Positions 37,819-46,585 of a DNA stretch of 64,000 nucleotides are shown here, one piece after another. Below the pieces are notes generated by a model. That model ran no database searches, was not told the DNA's origin, and saw only the letters and a list, made by a program, of their open reading frames with translations. Source of the DNA: Streptomyces sp. ITFR-21 (GTDB taxonomy: Bacteria > Actinomycetota > Actinomycetes > Streptomycetales > Streptomycetaceae); the NCBI RefSeq assembly GCF_031844685.1, contig NZ_CP134605.1:6236001-6300000 (forward strand), in the 5' to 3' direction. Position 1 is the first letter of the stretch, and each line of letters begins with the position of its first letter. The position numbers and the translations under genes were made by a program.

Positions 37819-38396
37819 AGATCCTGATCCGGCACTTCACCGAGCAGGACGTGCCGCTGCGCACCGCACTGCTGCACGAGGACAGCTTCCAGGCCAACCT
37901 CACCGACTTCGCCGTCACCACGGGGGACGACGAACTGACCCGCGGCCAGCTGCGGACCATCGCCGAGCAGCAGGACACCAAGCGGATCTACACCGCCACC
38001 CGCGCCGACGGCCAGGTGATCGGCTTCCTGTGGGTGACCGACCTGGACTGGCGCAGCCAGTGCTGCGAGCTCTCCTTCGCGCTGCTGCCGCGCTACCGGG
38101 GCGGCTTCGGCCCGCCCACCATCAACGCCGCCCGCGGCTATCTGTACGACGAGCTGAACATGCAGGTCGTCATCGACCAGGTGCTGGAGCACAACACCAT
38201 GCTGCACTCCAGCGACGAGATGCAGGAGCTCAGCCGGGTGCGCTGCGCCTACGACTCCTACACCGTCGGCAGCTGGCGCACCGCCCGCTTCTGGACCCGG
38301 CGGGTGGCGGCGTTCCGTGAGTGGCGCGCCGCCGAGCAGCGCAGGCGTGTCGACCTCAGCGCCCGGATCCGCAGCGCGATCGAGGAGGGCACATGA
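37815..38396 (+). CDS. GNAT-like acyltransferase 4
   Basis: A 193-aa protein with a GNAT start (LIRHFTEQDVPLRTALLHED), the central strands IYTATRADGQVIGFLWVTDL and LSFALLPRYRGG, and a basic C-terminal helix (AAEQRRRVDLSARIR). It is the clearest GNAT of the four. It overlaps the AcpS-ACP fusion by 4 nt, so acyl-carrier chemistry and transfer genes are translationally linked. Confidence 0.7.
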   Translation: MKILIRHFTEQDVPLRTALLHEDSFQANLTDFAVTTGDDELTRGQLRTIAEQQDTKRIYTATRADGQVIGFLWVTDLDWRSQCCELSFALLPRYRGGFGPPTINAARGYLYDELNMQVVIDQVLEHNTMLHSSDEMQELSRVRCAYDSYTVGSWRTARFWTRRVAAFREWRAAEQRRRVDLSARIRSAIEEGT

Positions 38397-39244
38397 GGAT
38401 CGGTGTGGACCTGATGTCGGTGTCCCGCTTCTCCCGGGTGGCCAACCACCACCGTTACCCGCAAGTGCTGTTCACCGAGACCGAGCTGACGCAGGCCAGG
38501 GCGCTGGGGCCGGAGCGGTACGAGGAGCGGCTGGCCGGCCGGTTCTGCGTCAAGGAGGCGACCTGCAAGCTGCTGGGCCGCGGCTTCGGCCAGGGCCTGC
38601 GCTGGCGGGACATCGAGGTGACCAGCGACCGCTGGGGAGCGCCGGCGGTGGTCCTGCACGGCGGCGCCCGGCAGCTGGCGGACGAGGCCGGGGTGGGCGA
38701 GATCGTCGTCTCCCTCACCCACCAGGTCGACCTGGTGGTCGCCGTGGCCGCGGCGGCCCTCACCCGACCCGCCCCGCCGCGGCGGGACGAGCGGTCCGGC
38801 GGCTACGACCGGCACGGCACGCAGGAGCGGCACGACCCGCACGACCTGAACGACCTGAACGGCCACGTCGACCCCGGCCGGCCCGGGCCCCACGCCCCGC
38901 ACGGCCTTCCCCGACGTCTCGATCTTCCGGACCCTCCCGACCCTCACGATCCTCACGATCCTCACGACAAGGAGCGCGCCATGGAACAGACCGTCACCGA
39001 GACCGAGGAAACCCGGCTCGACGAAATAGCGGCGATGGCCGCCGACCTCTTCTCGGTCTCCACCGAGGAGGTCGTCGCCGCCGAGTCCTTCCTGGACGAC
39101 CTCGGCACCGACTCGCTGCTGGCGATCGAACTGCTCACCCACCTGGAGAAGCGCTACGACATCCGGATCGCGGAGTCGGAGTCGAGCCGGATGACCAGCT
39201 TGCGCGGGACCTACGAGGTCGTCGCCGAGGCAGCGGGCTGGTGA
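38393..39244 (+). CDS. Holo-ACP synthase fused to an acyl carrier protein
   Basis: A 283-aa open frame. Residues 1-125 are an AcpS-type phosphopantetheinyl transferase (MRIGVDLMSVSRF, then RFCVKEATCKLLGRG). A linker of about 70 residues rich in His, Asp and Pro follows. Residues 197-283 form a carrier protein whose attachment Ser is about residue 241 (LGTDSLLAIELL). No stop separates the parts. An internal ATG at 38981 behind AAGGAG could also produce the carrier alone. The AcpS half should activate this carrier and perhaps the BtrI-like one. Confidence 0.82.
   Translation: MRIGVDLMSVSRFSRVANHHRYPQVLFTETELTQARALGPERYEERLAGRFCVKEATCKLLGRGFGQGLRWRDIEVTSDRWGAPAVVLHGGARQLADEAGVGEIVVSLTHQVDLVVAVAAAALTRPAPPRRDERSGGYDRHGTQERHDPHDLNDLNGHVDPGRPGPHAPHGLPRRLDLPDPPDPHDPHDPHDKERAMEQTVTETEETRLDEIAAMAADLFSVSTEEVVAAESFLDDLGTDSLLAIELLTHLEKRYDIRIAESESSRMTSLRGTYEVVAEAAGW
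38933..38968 (+). repeat. 9-bp tandem repeat in the AcpS-ACP linker
   Basis: Four units of CCTCMCGAY in tandem encode Pro-His-Asp repeats (the first unit is Pro-Pro-Asp) just before the internal ATG of the carrier domain. The linker may have grown by slippage, possibly replacing an ancestral stop and gene boundary. Confidence 0.75.
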
Positions 39245-39251
39245 CCAGGTC

Positions 39252-40451
39252 ATGAACCGACGCGTCGTCATCACGGGCATCGGACCCGTCTCGGAGATCG
39301 GGGTGGGCGTCCACGCCTTCGGCGAGGGACTGCGGGCCGGCCGCTCCGGCGTGGGCCCGATCACCTCCTTCGACACCACCGGGTTCGAACGGGTCGTGGC
39401 GGGCGAGGTACGCGACTTCCGGCCCCAGGACATCCTGCGGCGGCTGTCGCCGGCCGACTGGGGACGGTCCTCGCTGTTCGCCGCCGCCGCGGCCCGGCTC
39501 GCGGTCGAGGACGCCGGGATCGACCCGCCCCCGACCCGGACCGCCGCGGTCGTGGGCACCACCACCGGTGAGCTGCTGCCGCTGGTCGACATCACCGCGT
39601 CCTGGCACGAGAACGGCATCGGCGTCCCGGACCGGGAGGCGGCGGCCAAACTGCCGACCTCCCGGCTGGGACTCGCGGTGGCCGAGGAACTCGGCCTGCG
39701 CGGCGAGGCGGTGACCCTGGGCACCGCGTGCGCGGCCGGCAACTACGCGATCGGCCACGCCTACGACCTGATCACCCTCGGCGAGGCCGACGTCGCGGTG
39801 GCCGGCGGCGCCGACTCGGTGAACCGCTTCCTGCACGCCGGCTTCCACCGGCTGGGCGCGCTGACCGCCGAGCGGTGCAGCCCCTTCGACCGGGACCGCA
39901 GCGGCATCCTCACCGCCGAGGGCGGGGTCGCGCTGGTCCTGGAGACCCTCGACAGCGCCCGCGACCGCGGCGCCCGGATCTACGCCGAGATCCTCGGCTG
40001 GGCGATGACCTGCGACGCCCGCCATCCGGTCGCCCCGGACGCGGACAGCATCGCCCGCTGCGTACGGCTGGCCCACAAGCGGGCCGGGGTCAGCCCCGAC
40101 CAGGTCGACTACATCTGCGCGCACGGCACCGGCACCCGTACCAACGACCTGGTGGAGAGCACCGCCATCCGCTCGGTGTTCGGCGAGCAGCCGCCGCCGA
40201 TGAGCTCCATCAAGTCCATGCTCGGCCACACCATGGGCGCGGCCAGCGGCTTCGGCGCCGCGGCGTGCGCGCTCAGCATCCACGACGGCTTCCTGCCGCC
40301 GACCGTCAACCACGTCACCCACGACCCCCAACTCGCCGGGGTCGACCCGGTGCCGAACCGGTCCCGGTCCACCGAGGTGCGGGTCGCCCAGAACAACGGC
40401 TTCGCCTTCGGCGGCAACAACGCCATCGTCATGCTCGGGAGCGCGCAATGA
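39252..40451 (+). CDS. Beta-ketoacyl-ACP synthase (FabF/KS-alpha-like)
   Basis: A 399-aa KAS II-type enzyme with the full catalytic set: Cys160 in GTACAAGN, His in AHGTGT, and His in SMLGHTMGA. The C-terminal glycine loop is NGFAFGGNN. It should extend ACP-bound chains with malonyl-ACP. It begins 7 bp after the ACP stop and overlaps its Cys-less partner by 4 nt, the arrangement of KS-alpha/KS-beta pairs in type II PKS systems. Confidence 0.9.
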   Translation: MNRRVVITGIGPVSEIGVGVHAFGEGLRAGRSGVGPITSFDTTGFERVVAGEVRDFRPQDILRRLSPADWGRSSLFAAAAARLAVEDAGIDPPPTRTAAVVGTTTGELLPLVDITASWHENGIGVPDREAAAKLPTSRLGLAVAEELGLRGEAVTLGTACAAGNYAIGHAYDLITLGEADVAVAGGADSVNRFLHAGFHRLGALTAERCSPFDRDRSGILTAEGGVALVLETLDSARDRGARIYAEILGWAMTCDARHPVAPDADSIARCVRLAHKRAGVSPDQVDYICAHGTGTRTNDLVESTAIRSVFGEQPPPMSSIKSMLGHTMGAASGFGAAACALSIHDGFLPPTVNHVTHDPQLAGVDPVPNRSRSTEVRVAQNNGFAFGGNNAIVMLGSAQ

Positions 40452-41464
40452 GTGCCCTGGTCGTCACCGGTACCGGATACGTCGGCCCGCGCGGCCCGCG
40501 GCCCGTGGACGAGGACCACCCGGGGAGGCGGGCGTTCGTCGTCCAGGACTTCGACCCGGTCGCCTCGCTCGGCCGCAGGACCGCCCGGTTCAACCACCGC
40601 AGCACCCTGCTGGCCATGGAGGCGTGCGGGGTCGCCCTCAAGGACGCCGGACTCGACATCACCGACAACAACCAGGACGCGGTCGGCGTCACGCTCGGCA
40701 CGTTCTGCGGCAGTGTGAGCGGCACCGTCACTTTCGGCAGCGAGACCTTCGAGCAGCCCCGCCCGTACAACGTCGACCCGGCGGCCTTCCCGAACCTGGT
40801 GATCAACACCGCCGCCGGGGCGGTCGCCATCCAGCACGGCCTGCGCGGCGCCAACTCCACGGTGGCCGGCGGCCCGGTGGCCGGCATCAACGCCCTGCGG
40901 CACGCCGAACTGACCCTGCGCGCCGGCCACGTGGACACCATGCTGGTCGGCGCATCGGAGGAGTACGGCCGGTACGAGGCATGGCTGGCCGCCGCCGTCC
41001 GCCCCGAGGCGGTGCTCGGCGAGGCGGCCGCGGTCCTGGTCGTCGAACGCGAGGACGTGGCGGTCACCGGGCAGCGGCCCGCGCTCGGCCGGATCGCCGC
41101 CGTCGTCACCGGCACCCTGGACGCGGCCAGTACGGACGACCTGCGCGGACTGCTCGCCGACGCCCTGGACCGGGCCGGCGTGCCGGCCGGCCGGGTCCGC
41201 CGGATCGCGCTCCGCCGCACCGGCGACCCCCGGGTCGACGCGGCGGCGCGCGCCGCCGTCGCCGCCCTGCTGCCCGTCGAACCGGTGCTCAACGAGGACC
41301 GGACCGGCGACTGCTACACCGCGCACGCCGCCGTCCAGCTCGCCGAGACCGCGGTCGCCGCCCGCGACCGGTCCTGGGGCCCGGACGACGCCGGGCTGGT
41401 CCTGGCCGTGGACACCGACGGCCTGGCCGGCGTCGCCGTCCTCACCGGCCCCACCCCGTCATGA
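40448..41464 (+). CDS. Cys-less KAS partner (chain-length-factor-like)
   Basis: A 338-aa ketosynthase-fold protein. The position of the active Cys reads VAGGPVAGIN, with Pro143 in place of Cys, and neither catalytic His motif is found. At 338 aa it is shorter than typical chain length factors (about 400 aa). It follows the active KAS with a 4-nt overlap, so the two probably form a heterodimer in which this subunit shapes the chain-length cavity. Confidence 0.8.
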   Translation: MSALVVTGTGYVGPRGPRPVDEDHPGRRAFVVQDFDPVASLGRRTARFNHRSTLLAMEACGVALKDAGLDITDNNQDAVGVTLGTFCGSVSGTVTFGSETFEQPRPYNVDPAAFPNLVINTAAGAVAIQHGLRGANSTVAGGPVAGINALRHAELTLRAGHVDTMLVGASEEYGRYEAWLAAAVRPEAVLGEAAAVLVVEREDVAVTGQRPALGRIAAVVTGTLDAASTDDLRGLLADALDRAGVPAGRVRRIALRRTGDPRVDAAARAAVAALLPVEPVLNEDRTGDCYTAHAAVQLAETAVAARDRSWGPDDAGLVLAVDTDGLAGVAVLTGPTPS

Positions 41465-41670
41465 CCGCCCCGGCCACCGGCCGCGGGCTCGGCCGGGCCG
41501 CCCGCCGCGGGCCCGGTCCGGCCCGCGGCCGGCGACCCGAACCCAGTCCCGTGAGCGGCGCCGCCCGCCGGGCCCTGCGGCTGGCGGTGCTGATGACCGC
41601 ACGCGTGGGCCGGCACCGCCCCGCCGCCGCACTCGTCCCAGCGCAGCGCCCGACCGGAGGACCGCGATGA
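41461..41670 (+). CDS. Small Arg-rich hypothetical protein
   Basis: A 69-aa frame rich in Arg, Ala, Pro and Gly (ALRLAVLMTARVGRHRP in the middle), with no known domain. Its start overlaps the stop of the KAS partner (ATGA) and its stop overlaps the start of the adenylating enzyme (ATGA), which supports translation. High GC could create such a frame by chance, so confidence is moderate. Confidence 0.5.
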   Translation: MTAPATGRGLGRAARRGPGPARGRRPEPSPVSGAARRALRLAVLMTARVGRHRPAAALVPAQRPTGGPR

Positions 41671-43196
41671 ACACACCCACCGACACCCTGGCCCCCGTGA
41701 CCGCGGAAGGATGCCTGCACGGCTGGTTCCTGCGCGGCGCCGCCCGCGACCCGGACGCGGAGGCGCTGCGGATCGGCGCCAAGAGCTTCAGCTACGGCCA
41801 GCTTCACGAACGCGCCCTCGCGCTGGCCGGCACCCTGGTGCGCGCCACCGACGGCGGCCCGCGCCGGGTCGGCCTGCTGGCGGCCCGCAGCGAGCAGGCG
41901 TACGCGGGTGTGCTGGCCGCCGGATACGTCGGCGCCACCGTCGTGCCGCTCAACCCCGACTTCCCCGCCGAACGGACCCGGCGGATGATCGCCGCGGCCG
42001 ACCTGGACGCGCTGCTGGTGGACGACTCGGGCATCCCGCTGCTGCCCGAACTCGCCGACGAACTCGGCAGCGCCCCGGTGGTCGGCGAGCCCAGCGGCGC
42101 CCCGCTGGCGCAGCCGCGCACCCCGTCCCCCGACGACGTGGCGTACATCCTGTTCACCTCCGGCTCCACCGGCCGCCCCAAGGGCGTCCCGGTGCTGCAC
42201 CGCAACGTCACCTCCTACCTGCGGCACGTCCACGACCGCTACGGCTTCACCTCCGACGACGTGTTCTCGCAGACCTTCGACCTCACCTTCGACCTGGCGA
42301 TGTTCGACCTGTTCTGCGCCTGGGGGAGCGGCGGCACGCTGGTCAGCGTGCCGCCGACCGCCTTCGTGTCGCTGCCGGACTTCGTCGCCCACCACGGCAT
42401 CACCGTCTGGTTCTCCTCCCCGAGCGCGATCTCCCTGGTCCGCCGGCTGCGCCGGCTGGTCCCCGGCGCGCTGAGCGGCCTGCGCCACAGCCTGTTCTGC
42501 GGCGAGCCGCTGCTGCGGCACGACGCCGCCGACTGGCAGGCCGCCGCCCCGCAGTCCCGGCTGGAGAACCTCTACGGGCCGACCGAGCTGACCATCTCCT
42601 GCAGCGCCCACCGCTGGGACGACGCCACCTCGCCCGACGCCTGCGTCAACGACGTGGTGCCGATCGGCACCATGCACCCCGGCTCGCGCTACCTGCTGGC
42701 CGACGCCGACGGCCGCCCGCACCCCGAGACCGGCGAACTGTGCGTCAGCGGTCCGCAGATGTTCCCGGGGTACCTCGACCCGGGCGACGACGAGGGCCGC
42801 TTCCTGCACCACGACGGACAGCGCTGGTACCGCACCGGCGACCTGGCCCGGGTGCGGCCCGACGGCGAACTGCTCTACCTCGGGCGGCGCGACCACCAGG
42901 TGAAGATCCGCGGCGTCCGGGTGGAACTCGCCGAGGTCGAGTGGGGCCTGCGCCGCTGCGCCGGCGTGCAGGACGCGGTGGCCGTGGTCGCCGGCGACGA
43001 ACTGGTCGCCTTCTACCTCGGCCGGCACCGCCCCGCCGCCGACCTCATCGACGAACTGTCGACCTTCTTCCCGCGCTACATGATCCCGCTGTTCTTCGAG
43101 CACCTGGAGGAGTTCCCGCTCAACGCCAACCGCAAGACCGACCGCGGCGTGCTGAAGACCCGCGCCGCCCGGCTGCTGCCCGGCGGTGCGGCATGA
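41667..43196 (+). CDS. Stand-alone amino-acid adenylating enzyme
   Basis: A 509-aa adenylation domain of the NRPS/DltA kind: core motifs LFTSGSTGRPKGV, NLYGPTE, YRTGDLARV and the C-terminal NANRKTDR with its catalytic Lys. The conserved Asp that binds the amino group of amino acids is kept in FDLAMFDLF. It should form an aminoacyl-AMP and pass it to an ACP of the operon or to another acceptor. The specificity pocket cannot be read with confidence. Confidence 0.87.
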   Translation: MNTPTDTLAPVTAEGCLHGWFLRGAARDPDAEALRIGAKSFSYGQLHERALALAGTLVRATDGGPRRVGLLAARSEQAYAGVLAAGYVGATVVPLNPDFPAERTRRMIAAADLDALLVDDSGIPLLPELADELGSAPVVGEPSGAPLAQPRTPSPDDVAYILFTSGSTGRPKGVPVLHRNVTSYLRHVHDRYGFTSDDVFSQTFDLTFDLAMFDLFCAWGSGGTLVSVPPTAFVSLPDFVAHHGITVWFSSPSAISLVRRLRRLVPGALSGLRHSLFCGEPLLRHDAADWQAAAPQSRLENLYGPTELTISCSAHRWDDATSPDACVNDVVPIGTMHPGSRYLLADADGRPHPETGELCVSGPQMFPGYLDPGDDEGRFLHHDGQRWYRTGDLARVRPDGELLYLGRRDHQVKIRGVRVELAEVEWGLRRCAGVQDAVAVVAGDELVAFYLGRHRPAADLIDELSTFFPRYMIPLFFEHLEEFPLNANRKTDRGVLKTRAARLLPGGAA

Positions 43197-46100
43197 CCGC
43201 CACCGCCGCGGCTTCCGCCACCACCGCCGGGTACCTGCGCCAGCCGTCCCTGGCCGCCGGCCTGATCGCCTTCGTCTGCGAGGACGACCTGTGGCTGGTC
43301 CCCGCGGCCGGCGGCGCCGCCGGCCGGGTCACCGCGGGCGCCGGCGAGTCCAGCCACCCGCGGCTGTCCCCCGACGGCCGGCGACTGGCCTACACCGGCA
43401 CCCAGGACGGGCCCGCCGAGGTCTACGTCCAGCCCGTTCCCGGCGGCCCGGCCCGGCGGCTGACCTTCCAGGCCGCCGCCCGCTGCACCGTACTGGGCTG
43501 GCACCCGGCCACCGGCGAGATCCTCTACGCCTCCACCGCCGAGCAGCCCAAGGGCTTCGGGCAGCGCCTGTTCGCCGTCGACCCGGCCGGCGGGCTGCCC
43601 CGCCCGCTGCCCTACGGACCCGCCACCGCCATCGACCACGGCCCCGGCGGCCGGCTGGTGATCGGCCGCAACACCACCGACCCGGCCCGCTGGAAGCGGT
43701 ACCGCGGCGGCACCGCGGGCGAGCTGTGGACCGGCGGCGAGCAGGACGGCACGGTCTTCCACCGGCTGCTGGACCTGCCCGGCACCCTCGCCTTCCCCTG
43801 CTGGACCGGCGAGCGGGTCTTCTTCGTCTCCGACCACGAGGGCACCGGCAACGTCTACTCCTGCCTGCCCGACGGCACGGGGCTGACCCGGCACACCGAC
43901 CACCGCGACTTCTACGTCCGCGCGCTGGCCGGCGACGGCTCCCGGCTGGTGTACCAGTGCGGCGCCCGGCTGTACGTGCTCGACCCGGCCGAGGGCGGCC
44001 CGCCGCGGCCGGTCGAGGTGTCCGCGCCGCTCACCCGCGCCCAGCACGAACGGCGGTTCGTTGACGCGGAGAGCTACCTCGACGGGCAGCGGCTGTCCGC
44101 CGACGGCTCCCGGCTGGCGATCACCACCCGCGGTCGGCTGTTCACCCTGGACCCCTGGGCCGGCCCGGTCCGCGCCCACGGCGACCAGCGCGCCACCCGC
44201 TACCGGCTGCCGGAGTGGCTGCCGGGCGGCGACCGCCTGGTGGCCGCGGGCGCGGACGACCGGCCGACGGAGCACCTGGCGGTGCTGGACGCCGACCGGC
44301 CAGGGAAGCCGCGCGAGCTGCCGCTGCCCGACCTCGGCCGGATCGGCGAGCTCACCGCGTCCCCGGCGGGCGGCTGGCTCGCCCTGGCCACCAACCGCCA
44401 CGAACTCCACCTGGTCGCGGTGGACCCGCGGCCCGACCCGGAGGCCGGAGCCCGGCCGGACACCCCGTCGGACCCGGAGGCCGGAGCCCGGCCGGACACC
44501 CCGCCGGACCCCGCGACGAGCCCCCGGCCCGGCACCCGGGCAGGCGCGGAGCCCGGCCCGCGGACCGGCCCCCTGGACAGCGCCGCCCACCGCACCCTCC
44601 AGGACGCCGCCCGCGGGCCGCTCGACCACAGTCCGTACGGACCCATCACGGACCTGGCCTGGTCCGCTGACGGGCGCTGGCTGGCCTACACCTGGCCGAG
44701 CGGCCCGCACACCTCGGCGATCAAGGTCGCCGACGCGGCCACCGGACGCACCCGCACCGTCACCGAGCCGGTGCTGCGCGACCGGGCCCCCTCCTTCGAT
44801 CCGGACGGGCGCTACCTGTACTTCATCGGGCAGCGCGACCTCAGCCCGGTCCAGGACCGGCTGAGCCTCGACTTCGGGTTCCCGCGGGCCGGCCACCCCT
44901 ACGCCGTGGCGCTGCTGCCCGGCACCGCGCTGCCCTGGTCGCCGGCCCACCAGCCGCCGCCCGCGCCCGAGGAGCGGCCGCTGGCCACCGTGATCGACTT
45001 CGCCGGCCTCGACCAGCGGGTCGCCGCGCTCCCGGTGCCGGCCGGCGACTACCGCCGGGCACTGGGCACGCACGGCGGGGTGCTGCTGCTGTCCGCCCCG
45101 CCGGAGTTCCTCGCGGACGCCTCCGGCGCGGCGGAGGAGGACGCCGGGCCGACCGGCGTGGTGGACGCCTACGACCTGGCGGACGGCGCCCTGGTCCGGT
45201 ACGTCGAGGGCGTCGACGACATCCACCTCGACGCCTCCCGGCGGACCCTGCTGTGCGAGGCCGGCGCCCGGCTGCGGGTGCTGCCGGCCACGCCCGGCGA
45301 CGAGGACGAGCCCAAGGACGCCGCCGGCGAGCCCGGCCGGGACTCCGGCTGGGCCGCCCTGGACCGGGTCCTGGTGCCCGTCCACCCGCGCGCGGAGTGG
45401 CGGCAGATGTTCCGCGAGGCGTGGCGGCTGCAGCGCGAGCACTACTGGGACCCGGGCATGTCCGGGGTGGACTGGGACGCGGTCTACCGCCGGTACCTGC
45501 CGCTGCTCGACCTGGTGGGCAGCCGCGCCGAGCTGTCCGACCTGATCTGGGAGATGCAGGCCGAGCTGGGCGCCTCGCACGCCTACGAGACCGGTGGGGA
45601 GTACCGGCGCCCGACCTCGTACGAACAGGGTTTCCTGGGCGCCGAGTTCGTGCCGGACGGCGCGGGCTTCCGGATCACCCGGGTGCCGGCCGGCGACCCC
45701 TGGAACCCGCGCGCGGCCAGCCCGCTCACCGCCCCCGGGACCGACATCCGGCCCGGGGACCTGATCACCGCCGTCGACGGGGTGCCCACCGGCCCGGCCG
45801 GACCCGGTGAGCTCCTCGTCGGGCGGGCCGGCCGGGACGTCGAACTGACCGTGGTCCGTCCCGGGCGGCCGCCGCGCCTGGCCGCGGTCCGCGCCCTCGC
45901 CGACGAGTCGGTGCTGCGCTACCGCGCCTGGGCCCGGGACAACCGCGCCCACGTCCACGAGTGCACCGGCGGCCGGGTCGGCTATCTGCACGTCCCCGAC
46001 ATGTTCGAAAGCGGCTGGGCGGAGTTCCTGCGCGGCTTCCTCGTCGAGTACGACCGCGAGGCGCTGATCGTGGACGTGCGCTTCAACGGCGGCGGCTTCA

Positions 46101-46585
46101 TCTCCCCGCTGGTACTCGAACGGCTCTCCCGGCGCCGCCGCGGCTACGAGTTCGGCCGCTGGAACGGCGCCCTGCCCTACCCCGCCGAGGCACCCCGCGG
46201 GCCGATGGTGGCGCTGGTCAACGAGCACACCGGCTCCGACGGCGACATCTTCGCCCACATGTTCCGGCAGACCGGGCTCGGCCCGCTGGTCGGCTCCCGC
46301 ACCTGGGGCGGCGTCATCGCGGCCGAACCCCGCTTCCCGCTGGCCGACGGCACCCTCACCACCCAGCCCGAGTACGTCTACGACTTCGACGGGGTCGGCG
46401 GCGGCCTGGAGAACCGCGGCGTCGAGCCCGACGTCCCGGTCGGCATCGCCCCGCACGACCACCTGCTGGGTCTGGACACCCAGCTCGCGCGGGCGGTCGA
46501 GGTCGCGCTCGACGAGCTCACCGCCCGCCCGCCGCACACCCCCCGAACCCCGCTGCAGCCAACAGGAGAGCGACGCCATGTATGA
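43193..46585 (+). CDS. Tricorn-type S41 serine protease
   Basis: An 1130-aa protein. The N-terminal half contains WD-like beta-propeller repeats (HPRLSPDGRRLAYTG and several copies). A helical C1 domain, a PDZ-like segment near GTDIRPGDLITAVDGVPTG and an S41 catalytic domain follow. Candidate tetrad residues are the Ser-His in LGASHAYE, Ser in NEHTGSDGDIF and Glu in ENRGVEPDVP. Tricorn proteases degrade or process peptides in the cytosol. In this operon it could trim the Lys/Ala peptide or recycle it. A low-complexity insert lies between propeller blades. Confidence 0.9.
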   Translation: MTATAAASATTAGYLRQPSLAAGLIAFVCEDDLWLVPAAGGAAGRVTAGAGESSHPRLSPDGRRLAYTGTQDGPAEVYVQPVPGGPARRLTFQAAARCTVLGWHPATGEILYASTAEQPKGFGQRLFAVDPAGGLPRPLPYGPATAIDHGPGGRLVIGRNTTDPARWKRYRGGTAGELWTGGEQDGTVFHRLLDLPGTLAFPCWTGERVFFVSDHEGTGNVYSCLPDGTGLTRHTDHRDFYVRALAGDGSRLVYQCGARLYVLDPAEGGPPRPVEVSAPLTRAQHERRFVDAESYLDGQRLSADGSRLAITTRGRLFTLDPWAGPVRAHGDQRATRYRLPEWLPGGDRLVAAGADDRPTEHLAVLDADRPGKPRELPLPDLGRIGELTASPAGGWLALATNRHELHLVAVDPRPDPEAGARPDTPSDPEAGARPDTPPDPATSPRPGTRAGAEPGPRTGPLDSAAHRTLQDAARGPLDHSPYGPITDLAWSADGRWLAYTWPSGPHTSAIKVADAATGRTRTVTEPVLRDRAPSFDPDGRYLYFIGQRDLSPVQDRLSLDFGFPRAGHPYAVALLPGTALPWSPAHQPPPAPEERPLATVIDFAGLDQRVAALPVPAGDYRRALGTHGGVLLLSAPPEFLADASGAAEEDAGPTGVVDAYDLADGALVRYVEGVDDIHLDASRRTLLCEAGARLRVLPATPGDEDEPKDAAGEPGRDSGWAALDRVLVPVHPRAEWRQMFREAWRLQREHYWDPGMSGVDWDAVYRRYLPLLDLVGSRAELSDLIWEMQAELGASHAYETGGEYRRPTSYEQGFLGAEFVPDGAGFRITRVPAGDPWNPRAASPLTAPGTDIRPGDLITAVDGVPTGPAGPGELLVGRAGRDVELTVVRPGRPPRLAAVRALADESVLRYRAWARDNRAHVHECTGGRVGYLHVPDMFESGWAEFLRGFLVEYDREALIVDVRFNGGGFISPLVLERLSRRRRGYEFGRWNGALPYPAEAPRGPMVALVNEHTGSDGDIFAHMFRQTGLGPLVGSRTWGGVIAAEPRFPLADGTLTTQPEYVYDFDGVGGGLENRGVEPDVPVGIAPHDHLLGLDTQLARAVEVALDELTARPPHTPRTPLQPTGERRHV
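44435..44506 (+). repeat. 36-bp tandem duplication in the tricorn gene
   Basis: Two adjacent 36-bp copies differing at one base encode DPEAGARPDTPS/P twice, in the linker inserted between propeller segments. It is in frame and probably a recent slippage duplication. Confidence 0.85.
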
